Origin: Limnohabitans sp. 15K
GTDB lineage: Bacteria > Pseudomonadota > Gammaproteobacteria > Burkholderiales > Burkholderiaceae_C
Assembly: GCF_002778285.1 (NCBI RefSeq)
Contig: NZ_NESM01000002.1
Location: forward strand, 186,001 to 250,000
Direction of reading: 5' to 3'
Length of the DNA stretch: 64,000 bases
Made by a program: the position numbers and the translations under genes. The notes below the pieces were generated by a model, which worked only from the letters and a program-made list of their open reading frames with translations, was not told the DNA's origin and did no database searches. The number at the start of each line of letters is the position of its first letter. Position 1 is the stretch's first letter. This document shows, in pieces, positions 28,302 to 37,500 of this stretch.

Positions 28302-29038
28302 AAAGCCAGTCCCAACAAGGATTGCTGCAAAGCCGTGTCTTCGGCCAGCGCCTGCATGCGGCCCGCGTGCACCACGCGGCCGTTGTCCATCACGGCCACG
28401 GTGTCGCCCAGTTGCTGAGCGAAATGGATGTTTTGTTCCACCAGCAAGATCGTCACGCCGCTGGCTTTGAGTTGCTGAAAGGCCTCGATCATGTTCTGGA
28501 TGATGGCCGGGGCCAGGCCCTTGCTGGGCTCGTCGATGATCAGCAAATCACGCGGCTCCACAATGGCCCGCGAGACGGCCAGCATCTGCTTTTGCCCGCC
28601 AGACAATTTGCCCGCCGGGTGGTTCCAGAACTTCTCCACCGCAGGGAAGAGTTTGAAAATCCACTGCAAACGCGCCTCGTCCATCTGCGCCGCGTTTTGG
28701 GCGTTGCGAGCGGCCAGCAACATATTTTCTTTCACCGTCAGGTCAGAGAAGATGCCCATGTTTTCCGGCACATAAGCGATGTTTTTTTGCGCAATGGCGG
28801 GCGTGTTGAGTGCGGTGATGTCTTCACCGCCAAAAGTGATGCGCCCTTGCGAGGCTTGCCACAGGCCCATGATGGTGCGCAGCGTGGTGCTCTTGCCAGC
28901 GCCGTTGCGGCCCAGCAGCATGGTCAGCTCGCCGCGCGGCACGACCAGATCCACCCCGTGCAGGATGTGGTACGCCCCGATGTGCGTGTGTACGCCTTCG
29001 AGGGTCAGCAAATTTGTGTTCATGTTGGCTTGGTTCAT
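28298..29038 (-). CDS. livF: LivF-type ABC transporter ATPase
   Basis: An ATP-binding subunit of the HAAT importer, 246 residues. Walker A is GRNGAGKST, the signature is LSGGQKQM, Walker B is LLIIDEPSKGLAP and the switch is in LLVEQNI. An in-frame ATG five codons after the first methionine is an alternative start. It overlaps livG and livH by four bases on each side. Confidence 0.94.
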   Translation of the reverse strand: MNQANMNTNLLTLEGVHTHIGAYHILHGVDLVVPRGELTMLLGRNGAGKSTTLRTIMGLWQASQGRITFGGEDITALNTPAIAQKNIAYVPENMGIFSDLTVKENMLLAARNAQNAAQMDEARLQWIFKLFPAVEKFWNHPAGKLSGGQKQMLAVSRAIVEPRDLLIIDEPSKGLAPAIIQNMIEAFQQLKASGVTILLVEQNIHFAQQLGDTVAVMDNGRVVHAGRMQALAEDTALQQSLLGLAL

Positions 29039-29799
29039 GCGGCCACCTTGGCTTTGCCGAGGTATGCCTCTTGCACGATGGGCGATGCGATCACCTCGTT
29101 CGGCTCGCCATCGGCCACCAAAGCCCCGTTGTGCAGCACGATGATGCGGTCGGCCAACTCGCGCACCACATCCATCTTGTGCTCGACCAGCAAGATGGTT
29201 TTGCTCTTGTCTTTTTTCAGCTCGCGAATCAAATCGAGGATCACCGGCGCTTCGTCGTGGCTCATGCCTGCGGTGGGCTCGTCAAACATATAGACCAAGG
29301 GCTCCAGCGCCATCAACAGCGCCACTTCGAGCTTGCGTTGGTCACTGTGCGGCAAGCTGGCCACCGGGGCATCTTGCTGCGCGGTCATCGACACGGATTG
29401 CAGAATTTCCAAAGCGCGGTTCGTCAAAGCCGCGTGGTCGCTCCAGATGCTCCACAAGTTCAGACCCCGGCGGTGTGCGCCCTCCTTCGTGGCCTGCACA
29501 GCCAAGCGCACGTTCTCCAACACCGACAGGTTCGGAAACAGATTGGTCAGCTGAAACGCCCGGCCCAAGCCTGCGCGGGTGCGCGCCGAAGCACTCAGGC
29601 CCGTCAGCTCGCGCCCGTTCAGGTGCACCGTGCCCTCGGTCACAGGCAACTGCCCCGAGATCAGGTTGAAGTAAGTGGTCTTGCCTGCCCCATTGGGGCC
29701 GACGATGGCGGTCAGCGTGCCGGGTTCAAAGCGGCACGAGACCGCATTGACCGCCACATGACCGCCAAACCGCACAGTCAAGTTTTGGGTTTCAAGCAT
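29035..29799 (-). CDS. livG: LivG-type ABC transporter ATPase with atypical signature
   Basis: The partner ATPase of the HAAT importer, 254 residues from the ATG at 29799, chosen because MLETQNLTVRFGG is the usual N-terminus. Walker A is GPNGAGKTT and Walker B is VYMFDEPTAG. The ABC signature reads LPHSDQRKLEVA, where the family normally has a serine after the leucine and a glycine two residues later (LSxGDQR). The glycine, which contacts ATP, is replaced by serine. The codons (TTG CCG CAC AGT GAC) are clear. The site in LivF is normal, so the transporter may still have one good composite ATP site. Confidence 0.9.
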   Translation of the reverse strand: MLETQNLTVRFGGHVAVNAVSCRFEPGTLTAIVGPNGAGKTTYFNLISGQLPVTEGTVHLNGRELTGLSASARTRAGLGRAFQLTNLFPNLSVLENVRLAVQATKEGAHRRGLNLWSIWSDHAALTNRALEILQSVSMTAQQDAPVASLPHSDQRKLEVALLMALEPLVYMFDEPTAGMSHDEAPVILDLIRELKKDKSKTILLVEHKMDVVRELADRIIVLHNGALVADGEPNEVIASPIVQEAYLGKAKVAA

Positions 29800-29818
29800 T
29801 CCATCCACCAGCAAGCAA

Positions 29819-29889
29819 GTAGGAGCGGCGCCCTCGCCGCGATGAGGCACTCGCAGAACAAAAATCGCCCCGAGGGCGGGGCTCCCACA
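29819..29889. repeat. Inverted pair of REP-like elements (REPIN-like)
   Basis: Left arm GTAGGAGCGGCGCCCTCGCC plus GCGAT; right arm, read in reverse, GTGGGAGCCCCGCCCTCGGG plus GCGAT. Each arm forms its own hairpin (GCGGC/GCCGC and CCCC/GGGG around GCCCTC), and the two face each other over about 20 bases. They lie in the gap between the substrate-binding protein gene and livG, where they could stabilise the upstream part of the operon mRNA. Confidence 0.75.
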
Positions 29890-29901
29890 CCAAGAAACCG
29901 A

Positions 29902-31089
29902 TCAACGCTTATTGCGAATCGGCACGTTCATTTCTTCGGGCTTGATCTCGCGGATCAGCTCGGGCACGCCCCAGGCAAAAGCCGGATCGACCTTGATCTT
30001 GAAGTGGTACATGCTCTGCATGGCCTGGTGGTCTTCCTTGCGGAAGGTCATCTTGCCCTTGGGCGTGTCAAAGCTCATGCCTTCCATGGCGCCGATCAGC
30101 TTGTTGGCGCTGGTGTCGCCATTGGTCTTTTTCAGTGCCGTCACCAAGGCCATGGCCGATGAGAAGCCGCCTGCGGTGAAAAAGTCTGGCGGCGTCTTGA
30201 ACTGGGTGTAGTGCATCGACACCATGGCGTCGTTCACCGGGTTTTTGGGCATGCCAAAGTAATAGTAGGCCGCACCTTCCATGCCGGGGAACTGCTTGTA
30301 GGCCACCATGGCGGGCAGGATGTTGCCGCCCGTGGCGATCTCGATGCCGTAGCGCTTCAAGTCCATGTCGGCGATCTTGAAGGGGTTACCACCGGCCCAG
30401 ATGATGAAGATGATCTTGCGACCGGGCTGACCTTTGAGCTTGTCGATCATGCGCTGTGCACCGGCGGTGAAGTCGGTGGTGGCGGGCGGCAGGTACTCTT
30501 CGTGCACCAGCTTGGATTTTTTCAACGCTTCCTTGAAGGCCTTCACGCCGTCACGGCCAAAAGCCGAGTCTTGGGCCATGGTGACGATGCTCACGCCCTC
30601 TTTGTCCACCGCCACAGCGTTGGCAATCGCGTCCTGGCTGCTGTTGCGGCCGGTGCGGAAAATGTATTTGTTCCATTTGTCACCGGTGATCGAGTCGGCC
30701 ACGGCGGGCTCGACCAGCAGAATTTTTTTGTACTCTTCAGCCACAGGCAGCATGGCCAAGGCCACAGGCGATGCGGTGGGACCCACGGCCAGGTCCACTT
30801 TGTCGTCGCCATAAGCAGCGGCCAGCAGGTTTTTGCCCAGGTCGGGCTTGCCTTGGTCGTCTTTCTCAATCACCACAATCTTGCGGCCAGCCACTTCCAT
30901 GGTGCCACCTGTGGCGTAGCTCAAACCCATCATCAAACCGGTTTGGGTCTGCTTGCCGTAGGCCTCCAGGGGGCCGGTCTTGCTGTAGATGTGGGCGATT
31001 TTGATGTCTTTGCCCTGGGACATGGCGGCGGGGGCCAAGGAAGATGCAACCGCCAAGGCGGCCAAAGAGATGAGGTGTCGACGGAACAT
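29902..31089 (-). CDS. LivK-type periplasmic substrate-binding protein
   Basis: A 395-residue type I periplasmic binding protein, first gene of the importer operon. The Sec signal peptide is cleaved after about residue 24 (PAAMSQG). The mature part begins IKIAHIYSKTGPLEAYGKQTQ, typical of family 5/LivK-like receptors, with DDQGKPDLGKNLL and GPTASPVALA later. The ligand is not evident; sequences of this type bind amino acids, amides, urea or aromatic acids. An AGGAGA ribosome binding site precedes the ATG. A sigma-54 promoter lies 48 bases upstream of the start codon. Confidence 0.92.
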   Translation of the reverse strand: MFRRHLISLAALAVASSLAPAAMSQGKDIKIAHIYSKTGPLEAYGKQTQTGLMMGLSYATGGTMEVAGRKIVVIEKDDQGKPDLGKNLLAAAYGDDKVDLAVGPTASPVALAMLPVAEEYKKILLVEPAVADSITGDKWNKYIFRTGRNSSQDAIANAVAVDKEGVSIVTMAQDSAFGRDGVKAFKEALKKSKLVHEEYLPPATTDFTAGAQRMIDKLKGQPGRKIIFIIWAGGNPFKIADMDLKRYGIEIATGGNILPAMVAYKQFPGMEGAAYYYFGMPKNPVNDAMVSMHYTQFKTPPDFFTAGGFSSAMALVTALKKTNGDTSANKLIGAMEGMSFDTPKGKMTFRKEDHQAMQSMYHFKIKVDPAFAWGVPELIREIKPEEMNVPIRNKR

Positions 31090-31136
31090 AGGGGTCTCCT
31101 GTTGGAATGGTCATGCGCTTGTCACACAAAATGTTT

Positions 31137-31151
31137 GCACAAGCCGTGCCA
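31137..31151 (-). promoter_or_regulatory. Sigma-54 (-24/-12) promoter of the liv-type operon
   Basis: The minus strand reads TGGCACGGCTTGTGC. Compared with the consensus TGGCAC-N5-TTGC it has a perfect -24 element and only one mismatch in the -12 element; the key GG and GC pairs are exactly 10 bases apart. Transcription would start near 31126, about 37 bases before the ATG of the binding protein gene. A sigma-54 activator gene lies directly upstream. Confidence 0.85.
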
Positions 31152-31231
31152 GAAACATCCAGCACCACCCCCATCCTAAACCCTTGTCAATACTGGATAT
31201 TTCCAATCAGTCAGATCAGAGACTGCAGAAC

Positions 31232-31248
31232 TGTATTTTTAAAATACA
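31232..31248. promoter_or_regulatory. Perfect 17-base palindrome, likely activator site
   Basis: TGTATTTTTAAAATACA is a perfect inverted repeat of two 8-base arms around one T. Its centre is about 90-100 bases upstream of the -24 element, the normal distance for binding of a sigma-54 activator. It could instead be a weak AT-only stem after the activator gene, which ends 46 bases away, but there is no GC stem or run that would make a good terminator. Confidence 0.6.
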
Positions 31249-31293
31249 ACTCTATTGATCAATAAAAATACACATGATCAAAATAAATACACA

Positions 31294-32787
31294 TCACGGC
31301 AAACGAAGATAAAGCTTCGCACGCGAAACGCCCAGCATTTTGGCGGCAGCCACCTTGTTGCCTTGGGTGACCTCCAATGCTTTGGCCACGGCCAAACGCT
31401 CCAAGGCCTCCACCTGTTCAGAGAGGGGTGCCAACCAGGCATTCGCATCTTGGGCCATCACAGGCAAGAGGGACTGACGTGTCGCAGGGGCCGGTGAAAT
31501 TTGACTCAAGCCAGACTCGCGCAAAACCAACTCCACTTCGGACACATCCACCATGCCCGTGTCACTGCGCAGCAGCAATTGCTCTAAAACGTTGCGCAAC
31601 TCACGCACATTGCCGCGCCAGTATTGCGCTGACAACAAGGCCACCGCTTGCGGGCTGAATTCGGGTTGCGGCAAATCGCTGCGCAAGGCCAGGTCTTCGG
31701 CCAGCACCTCGATCAGTGCCGGAACATCAGATGCCCGCTCACGCAAAGGGGGCAAACGCAGGGGCAAGACATTCAGGCGGTAAAACAAGTCCTCCCTGAA
31801 TTGGCCCGACTGCACCAGCTTGACCAAGTCTCGCGAGGTGGCGGCGATGATGCGGGCATCAAACGGAACCAAACGGTTAGAACCCAGGGGCTCCATTTCG
31901 CCCTCTTGCAATGCGCGCAACAGCTTGGCTTGCAAACCCAAGGGCATGTCACCGATTTCGTCCAGAAACAAGGTGCCGCCATCGGCGAGTTTGAATTTGC
32001 CGTCTCGCCCCTTGCGGTCTGCACCGGTATAAGCGCCTGGTGCCACCCCAAAAAACTCGGCTTCGAGCAAAGTCTCGGGCACCGCCGCAATGTTCACGCT
32101 CACCAGCGGGCCTTTGGCTCGGGGTGAGGAAGCATGGATGGCATGGGCCAACAACTCTTTGCCTGTGCCCGTCTCACCCAGCAAAAGAACCGGACTGCTG
32201 GACTGGGCGGCCCTGCGCGCTTGGCGCTTGAGATCGACCACGACTGCGCTCGAACCAATGAAGCTGGCAAAACTGTGCCGAGCCTGGCGCAGCCCAACGC
32301 CCGAGCGACGCTGGACAGCCAAAGCGTCACGCGCTTCATCCAACTCACGCTGCATCAAGGAAAACTTCGCCAAAAACGGCTGCAAATTCGATTGCGGCTG
32401 GTCAAACAACACCACGCCCAATGCCCCGATCACCTGCCCCGCATCGTCGCGCAAAGGAAAACGGCTCACCACAAACGTGCCCGCCTTGTTGGTGAGCAAG
32501 TCGATCAAAATGGGTTTTCCGGTCTCCAACACGCGTTGCATTTGTGTGTTTTGGACCACCGAGGCCACCGGTTGCCCCACAAAGTCAGCCTCACTGGCAA
32601 AACCCAAGGCTGGTAGGTATCGGCGGTACTGGTCATTGATCCAAACCACACAGCCTGATCGATCGACCAACAACATGCCCTCGCTGGCATTTGCAAAGAC
32701 ATCAAACAAAGACTTGGCGGCCAAATTCAAAATGCTTTGAGCATCTTTAGGCAATAAAGGCTGATGGGAAAGTGCTGTTGACGACAT
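31294..32787 (-). CDS. PAS-containing sigma-54-dependent activator
   Basis: A 497-residue bacterial enhancer-binding protein. Residues about 25-135 form a PAS-like sensor domain (ASEGMLLVDRSGCVVWIND), about 175-400 the AAA+ module, and the last 50 a Fis-type helix-turn-helix (NKVAAAKMLGVSRAKLYLRL). Walker A is GETGTGKE (204-211), Walker B is GGTLFLDEIGD, and the sigma-54 contact loop is GAYTGA (251-256), with tyrosine where GAFTGA is usual. There is no receiver domain, so it probably senses a small ligand or redox state through PAS. It lies immediately upstream of the sigma-54 promoter of the importer operon and is the obvious regulator. Confidence 0.93.
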   Translation of the reverse strand: MSSTALSHQPLLPKDAQSILNLAAKSLFDVFANASEGMLLVDRSGCVVWINDQYRRYLPALGFASEADFVGQPVASVVQNTQMQRVLETGKPILIDLLTNKAGTFVVSRFPLRDDAGQVIGALGVVLFDQPQSNLQPFLAKFSLMQRELDEARDALAVQRRSGVGLRQARHSFASFIGSSAVVVDLKRQARRAAQSSSPVLLLGETGTGKELLAHAIHASSPRAKGPLVSVNIAAVPETLLEAEFFGVAPGAYTGADRKGRDGKFKLADGGTLFLDEIGDMPLGLQAKLLRALQEGEMEPLGSNRLVPFDARIIAATSRDLVKLVQSGQFREDLFYRLNVLPLRLPPLRERASDVPALIEVLAEDLALRSDLPQPEFSPQAVALLSAQYWRGNVRELRNVLEQLLLRSDTGMVDVSEVELVLRESGLSQISPAPATRQSLLPVMAQDANAWLAPLSEQVEALERLAVAKALEVTQGNKVAAAKMLGVSRAKLYLRLP

Positions 32788-32851
32788 TCGCCGATCTTAA
32801 CGACCGCGCTCGTCGACCAACCAAATAAGCACTCCCGAATGCGTGGGCTAC

Positions 32852-33649
32852 TTAGCCATTGGAAGCATGCGAAACCCTGGGCCGACTCACGTCGTACCCA
32901 AACCAACGCGTCGAAATGGCCCTGAAAGTGGGTTCTTTCACCAGGGTTTGAACACCCGTGGACAGTTTTTGCTCGATGTCCTTCTGTCCTTTGGGCACCG
33001 CCAAACCCACGCGAATTGGGGCGGCGAAGGGCACGCCCACTTTGAGTGGCAAGCCCGCCTTGTCAATGAAATACTCGGCGATCAGGTTTTCTTCGAGCAC
33101 GGCATCGAGTTTTTTATCGGCCAAGGCACGCAGGGCGTCTTCAATCCGCTCAAACGACTGAACGGACTTACCCACTGCGCCTCGGGCTTGTTCTTCAACA
33201 CCTGTGTTGGCCAATACCCCCAGCCTCTTACCCAAGAAGTCATCCAGACTCATCAAGTCGCGATCATCGTCTTCGTGCAACACAGTCACCAATTGAATCG
33301 TGGCGTAAGACTTCACAAAATCAAAATGACGGCGATTTTCGGGGGTCAGTAGCAGCTGGTTGCCAATGAAGGCAATGTCACCCGCCTTGAGCTTTTGCCG
33401 CAACTGAACAAAGGTGTCCATCACAGGCTCCAGCTCAAATCCGAGCGATACCAACAAGGCACGCACCACCTCTACATCAAAGCCGGTAGGCGCCCCATCT
33501 GGCTGGGCAAAACTGTAAGGCTGGTACCGCGAAATAAAGCCCACGCGCATTTTGGGTTTGTCCTGCGCTTGCACGCCAATCACTGCGGACAAAGCCATCA
33601 GCCCCTGAAGCCAGCGGCGGCGAGACCAGAACAGGGGCTGATCAGTCAT
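32852..33649 (-). CDS. Family 3 periplasmic solute-binding protein
   Basis: A 265-residue exported protein of the amino acid-binding (SBP_bac_3) fold. Residues 1-29 form a signal peptide with twin-arginine-like SRRRWLQG and a hydrophobic stretch ending in VQAQ. The mature part has MRVGFISRYQPYSFAQ, the GFDVEVVRALLVSLG segment and GLAVPKGQKD. No permease or ATPase is nearby, so it may be an orphan receptor or sensor. I chose the ATG at 33649 because the upstream extension overlaps the preceding gene. It overlaps that gene's stop by eight bases, making it the last of a three-gene operon. Confidence 0.88.
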   Translation of the reverse strand: MTDQPLFWSRRRWLQGLMALSAVIGVQAQDKPKMRVGFISRYQPYSFAQPDGAPTGFDVEVVRALLVSLGFELEPVMDTFVQLRQKLKAGDIAFIGNQLLLTPENRRHFDFVKSYATIQLVTVLHEDDDRDLMSLDDFLGKRLGVLANTGVEEQARGAVGKSVQSFERIEDALRALADKKLDAVLEENLIAEYFIDKAGLPLKVGVPFAAPIRVGLAVPKGQKDIEQKLSTGVQTLVKEPTFRAISTRWFGYDVSRPRVSHASNG

Positions 33650-34058
33650 GAAAAGCCCCCTCAAAGCAATGCCGCAGTTCATGCCCCAAGTAGTTGTAGC
33701 CGGTGACTTCGGGCGTCACCACCGTACACTCGCCTCGCTTCACGTTCCAATACGCACAGGCCATGGGCCGCGAATTGGGCCCGACCGGGATGCCGGTGAT
33801 GCGTGAGCAAAAGTCGTAGCCGTCCTTGCGGGCCAAGACTTTGACTTTGGGTTCATGGATCAGACGCTGCTCCGGCGGCAAGGGCTCAAAGCGCACACGA
33901 TCGACCAAGGGCGGTCTGAATCTCCGCACGATGGCGGTATCGGGCATGTCGTTGAGGTCAAGGCTTGGGGCTTGAGACGTGGTTGGCGATGGGCTTTGGC
34001 TGTACCCCATCGCGTGAAGGCTCCACAAACCTAGCCACAGCCAAACCACCCTTTTCAT
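33642..34058 (-). CDS. Exported four-cysteine protein with an HExxH motif
   Basis: A 138-residue protein with an N-terminal hydrophobic signal (residues 4-19). The C-terminal half holds four cysteines at 84, 101, 111 and 131, and the sequence NYLGHELRHCFEG, where H126-E-x-x-H130 is the zinc-binding pattern of many metallopeptidases. It resembles the upstream neighbour, which shares the cysteine spacing. I do not recognise the family. It is probably a periplasmic disulfide-bonded protein; a tiny metalloprotease is possible but unproven. It overlaps the upstream gene by four bases and the downstream binding-protein gene by eight. Confidence 0.75.
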   Translation of the reverse strand: MKRVVWLWLGLWSLHAMGYSQSPSPTTSQAPSLDLNDMPDTAIVRRFRPPLVDRVRFEPLPPEQRLIHEPKVKVLARKDGYDFCSRITGIPVGPNSRPMACAYWNVKRGECTVVTPEVTGYNYLGHELRHCFEGAFHD

Positions 34059-34456
34059 GTGTCTTCGCCCGCACGCATGCACAAAATGAACAAATGACCC
34101 ATCTGCGAATGCGTGGTTTTGCCCGTGGTGACAATGGTGCAACTGGGTTTGGATTTAGACCAATAAGCACAGCCCTCTTGCCACACGCCAAAGCCGTCTT
34201 GGTCTTTCACTTGCTCGCAATACTGAGCCGCATCGGGCCGAACCAGCCAAGACACCACCGGCTGGGGCAGCTTGTTTTTCTCACCTTGTGGGGGCATGAC
34301 GGGCGAGAAATCGAGCAAGGGGTCGGTGGTTTGTGCCATCAAGTGGCCACTCCATGACAACACCAAAGCACCCAACAAGCCGATCAAGCCCAGAGGTATG
34401 GCTTTCAAAAAAGCAAATCGCTTGCAGTCAATACCGAGTCTGGGCATGCCATTCAT
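34055..34456 (-). CDS. Exported four-cysteine protein, paralogue without HExxH
   Basis: A 133-residue protein with a hydrophobic N-terminal segment (about residues 16-40, cleaved after HLMAQ or retained as an anchor). The C-terminal part, from YCEQV through GCAYWSKSKPSC to GHLFILC, has the same cysteine spacing as the next gene (C-x15-C-x9-C-x19-C against C-x16-C-x9-C-x19-C) and shares CAYW and TxVT. In place of HELRH it has HLFIL, so the metal site is absent. The start is uncertain: ATG at 34456 or 34447, with no strong ribosome binding site. First gene of the three-gene operon. Confidence 0.72.
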   Translation of the reverse strand: MNGMPRLGIDCKRFAFLKAIPLGLIGLLGALVLSWSGHLMAQTTDPLLDFSPVMPPQGEKNKLPQPVVSWLVRPDAAQYCEQVKDQDGFGVWQEGCAYWSKSKPSCTIVTTGKTTHSQMGHLFILCMRAGEDT

Positions 34457-34477
34457 TAACAAAACAATTAGAGATTA

Positions 34478-34508
34478 ATTCTAATTCCTTTTATTTAAAA
34501 AATGACAA
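34478..34508 (-). promoter_or_regulatory. Possible sigma-70 promoter of the four-cysteine operon
   Basis: On the minus strand TTGTCA (34503-34508) and TAGAAT (34478-34483) each match the consensus at five of six bases, but the spacer is 19 bases, longer than ideal. The surrounding 60 bases are AT-rich and no other candidate stands out between the exoprotein gene end and the operon start. Confidence 0.35.
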
Positions 34509-34576
34509 CACATCAACTCGCGCTCGGCATCTCACCTGAATGGCACATTGACCCCATCTTCAAACGGCCCTTTTTG

Positions 34577-37500
34577 TTATTTGCGGTTTGTGAATCCATT
34601 TTCAGAAGTCCCCGCATTGCCTCGTGAGGCCTGCGTATTTCTGGGAACCAGGCAAATATCCAAACCGTCCAGCACCGTTTTTTCACAATCACAGGGCTCT
34701 AAATCGGTCACCGTGCAAACCAACTCAGCTTGTGGCGATGGCAATGATGCTGGAAAGTTAGAAGCCACAGCCGGCTGTGCCGCCACAATCGTCACACTGC
34801 CGCCACCCGAAACGGGTTTCAAAGGTGGCACGATGGGTTTGATGGCATCGTTCTGCGGGGACAAAATACGTCCCAACAACACACCATCGGGCAAGGCATA
34901 GTTCGAGGCCTTGCCGCCATTGGCCCCGTCTGACCAGCTGTACTTCACATCCACCGGTTTGTTGCCGCCAGGTGTCGCCGTTTGGAATCTGCCAGATACG
35001 CTGACTGCCAATTGCTCCGCACCCACCAGTCCCTGCACCGCCCCGAGTGTGACAGTGGCATCGGTGTTGCCATCCACATTCTTGTTGGCAACCGAAGATC
35101 CCACCAGGGTCAGCACCTTGGGTGTGATGAAAGCAGACGTATGAACCGAAGTGAAAGGCAGGCTGTAGTTGCCGGAATCAAGGCCTGTCATCTGTAAATT
35201 GTCAAATTTCACCTGTTGCGCCAAAGGCTGGCCCAGTGCATTGCGACTCACGTCTTTGCTGGCAAAAAAGCCTGCGCCCAAGTCCCATTGCACAGCGTCA
35301 CCCGCAATCAAATTGCTGGCAGCTGCGCGAGCCGTTGCAGTTGTCGTGCCGTCATAGGGTTTGTCATTGACGCTGACTTGAAGGTCCAAGAGTCGAGGCG
35401 TAATTTTCGCCTGGGCTTGAAAACTGTCAGCGCTGAGCGCGTAATTGCCAGCTTCTGCACCGGCCAGTGCCAAGCCTGAAACGGTGACCGTTTTGGGCAC
35501 CACTTGGCCAGTGGCATCGCGGCTCACTTGCTTGTCTGCAAAAAGCGCACTGCCCGCTTGCAAGAAAACCGTATCGCCCGTCACCACGCCCACACCTGCC
35601 GAGCCGGCAAGGGTGGCCTGGGCAGTGCCGTCGTACACCTTGTCGGCCACCAATCCACTTGCTTGCAAGAACTTGGGCGTGATATTCGCCGTCGTGGTGG
35701 CCGTGCTGTTGAGCAAGTTGTAGTTGGTCCATTGACCGGTTCCATCGACCTTGACCAAAGCAGAAGAATCGCTGATGGACACCAGCTTGGAGACACCCAC
35801 ATTTTTGTCAGAGAAATTCGCTGTACCGCGTACTGACAAGGTCTCGAACCCCACACCCGTCAAAATGTTGCTGGCCGTGATGGTCGCCAAGGTATTGCCG
35901 TCGTAGACTTTGTTAGCAGCCGTAAAGCCCGTCAATGTCACATCTTTTTTGGTGATGACGCCCACATTCCCACTCACTGAGCTGGGTAAGCTGTAATTGG
36001 ACAGATTCGTTGCACCCGTGGCTTGGTAATCGCTGTTGCTCAAACTCACTGTCACAGTTTTACCCACGCCCACGTTGGCGTTGTTGTATGCGCCTGAGGT
36101 CTTGCTCACGGTGGCACCGTCAGTACCCAACCAACCGGTCAAAAGGTAATTGGCTGAAGTCAATGTCGCAGCCGTCGTGCCGTCATATACCTTAGAGACC
36201 GTGCCCCGCAAAGCCGCTGAAATGTCGGTCGCCAAAATCGGCGCCGGGTCAATGGTCAATGCACCGTTAACACCTGTGACGGTGTAGTTGGTTTGATTCG
36301 CCACCGTCATGGTGTTGGCATAGGTGCCCACGTTGGTGCCGGTTGCGCCAGATGCACTGATGCCCACCAAACCAGCTTCCGAATCGCTACCCAAAAGCCC
36401 TGCGACGGTAAAACCTGTGACCGATTGCGCAGCACCATTGAAAGTCGTGGTCCTGCTGTTCGCAGTCGCCACCAGGGCCGCACGCGTAATCGCACCGTCC
36501 GTACCAGAAAAGCTGTTCACCCCGTTCGCGAGGAAATAGTTACCGGCATCGGTTGAACTCAGGCTAACGCCTGTTACGGAATAACCCAAATTGGTGCCCA
36601 CTGTGGATTGGCTGAAGGCGCCAGTGCCGCCGATGGTGACCCGGTCATTGGTGATTTTCCCTGTCATGCCCACCACCACATTGGCAATTGAGGTGGTTGC
36701 GTCATACACCTTGCTCACGCCCGTTGCGTTGGGGGTGATTTCTTTAGGGGTGACAGACAGCGTGCCCACAAAAACAGGCGTACCCAAGAAATTAGTCCCT
36801 GTCTGGGTGTAGGCTAAATCTTTGACGTTGTAGCTACCCACCACCGTGTTGCCCGAAGTGCTCAGTGTCGCCACAGCGCTACCGTTGTAGGGTTTGAGCG
36901 TCATGGTCACCGATGTACCCGCACCATCGTTGAAGGTGTAATTGTTGTTGGTGCCAGTGCGCGTCAAGTTGTTGATCGTGACGCCGTTTCCGTCTAGGTA
37001 GGCCGCAGTCGTCGCAAAGGTTGGAGAGGCACCATAAACCACACTTTGGCTCGTTGTTCTGACCAACAATTGTCTTGCCGGGAGAATTGTGTAATTGCCG
37101 TTGACGTAAGTAAAGTCGTAATTGGTGGCAGCAGCACCTATTGGCACCAAAACACCCGAATAAGTGCCTTGGGCTATGTCATTGACCGCGTTGGTCCGCG
37201 TAACGGTTACGCCACTCGTATCCACAACGGCCTCGGTATCCCCCAACTTGAATCCGCTGAACCGAGCACCTAAAAAATTGGCCGGATCAGCTTGCGTCAC
37301 AAACCGAGCATCGTCTATGGCTGTTGCTGTCAACATCGCTTTGGTGATGTTGGCCGTCGTCGTTTTGGACGTGGTGGTCAGGTTGTAGTTGTTCCAATTG
37401 CCCGTGCCATTGGCTTTGGTCAAGGTGGACACATCGGCCACGGTCACCGTTTTGCCATTGGCCACATCTTTGGTGCCAAAGAGCCCTTGGCCGCTGATGA

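Noticed and set aside
31232..31248. The 17-base palindrome as a terminator of the sigma-54 activator gene
   Set aside because: The stem is almost only A/T and would be unstable; its distance from the -24/-12 promoter suits an activator site better.
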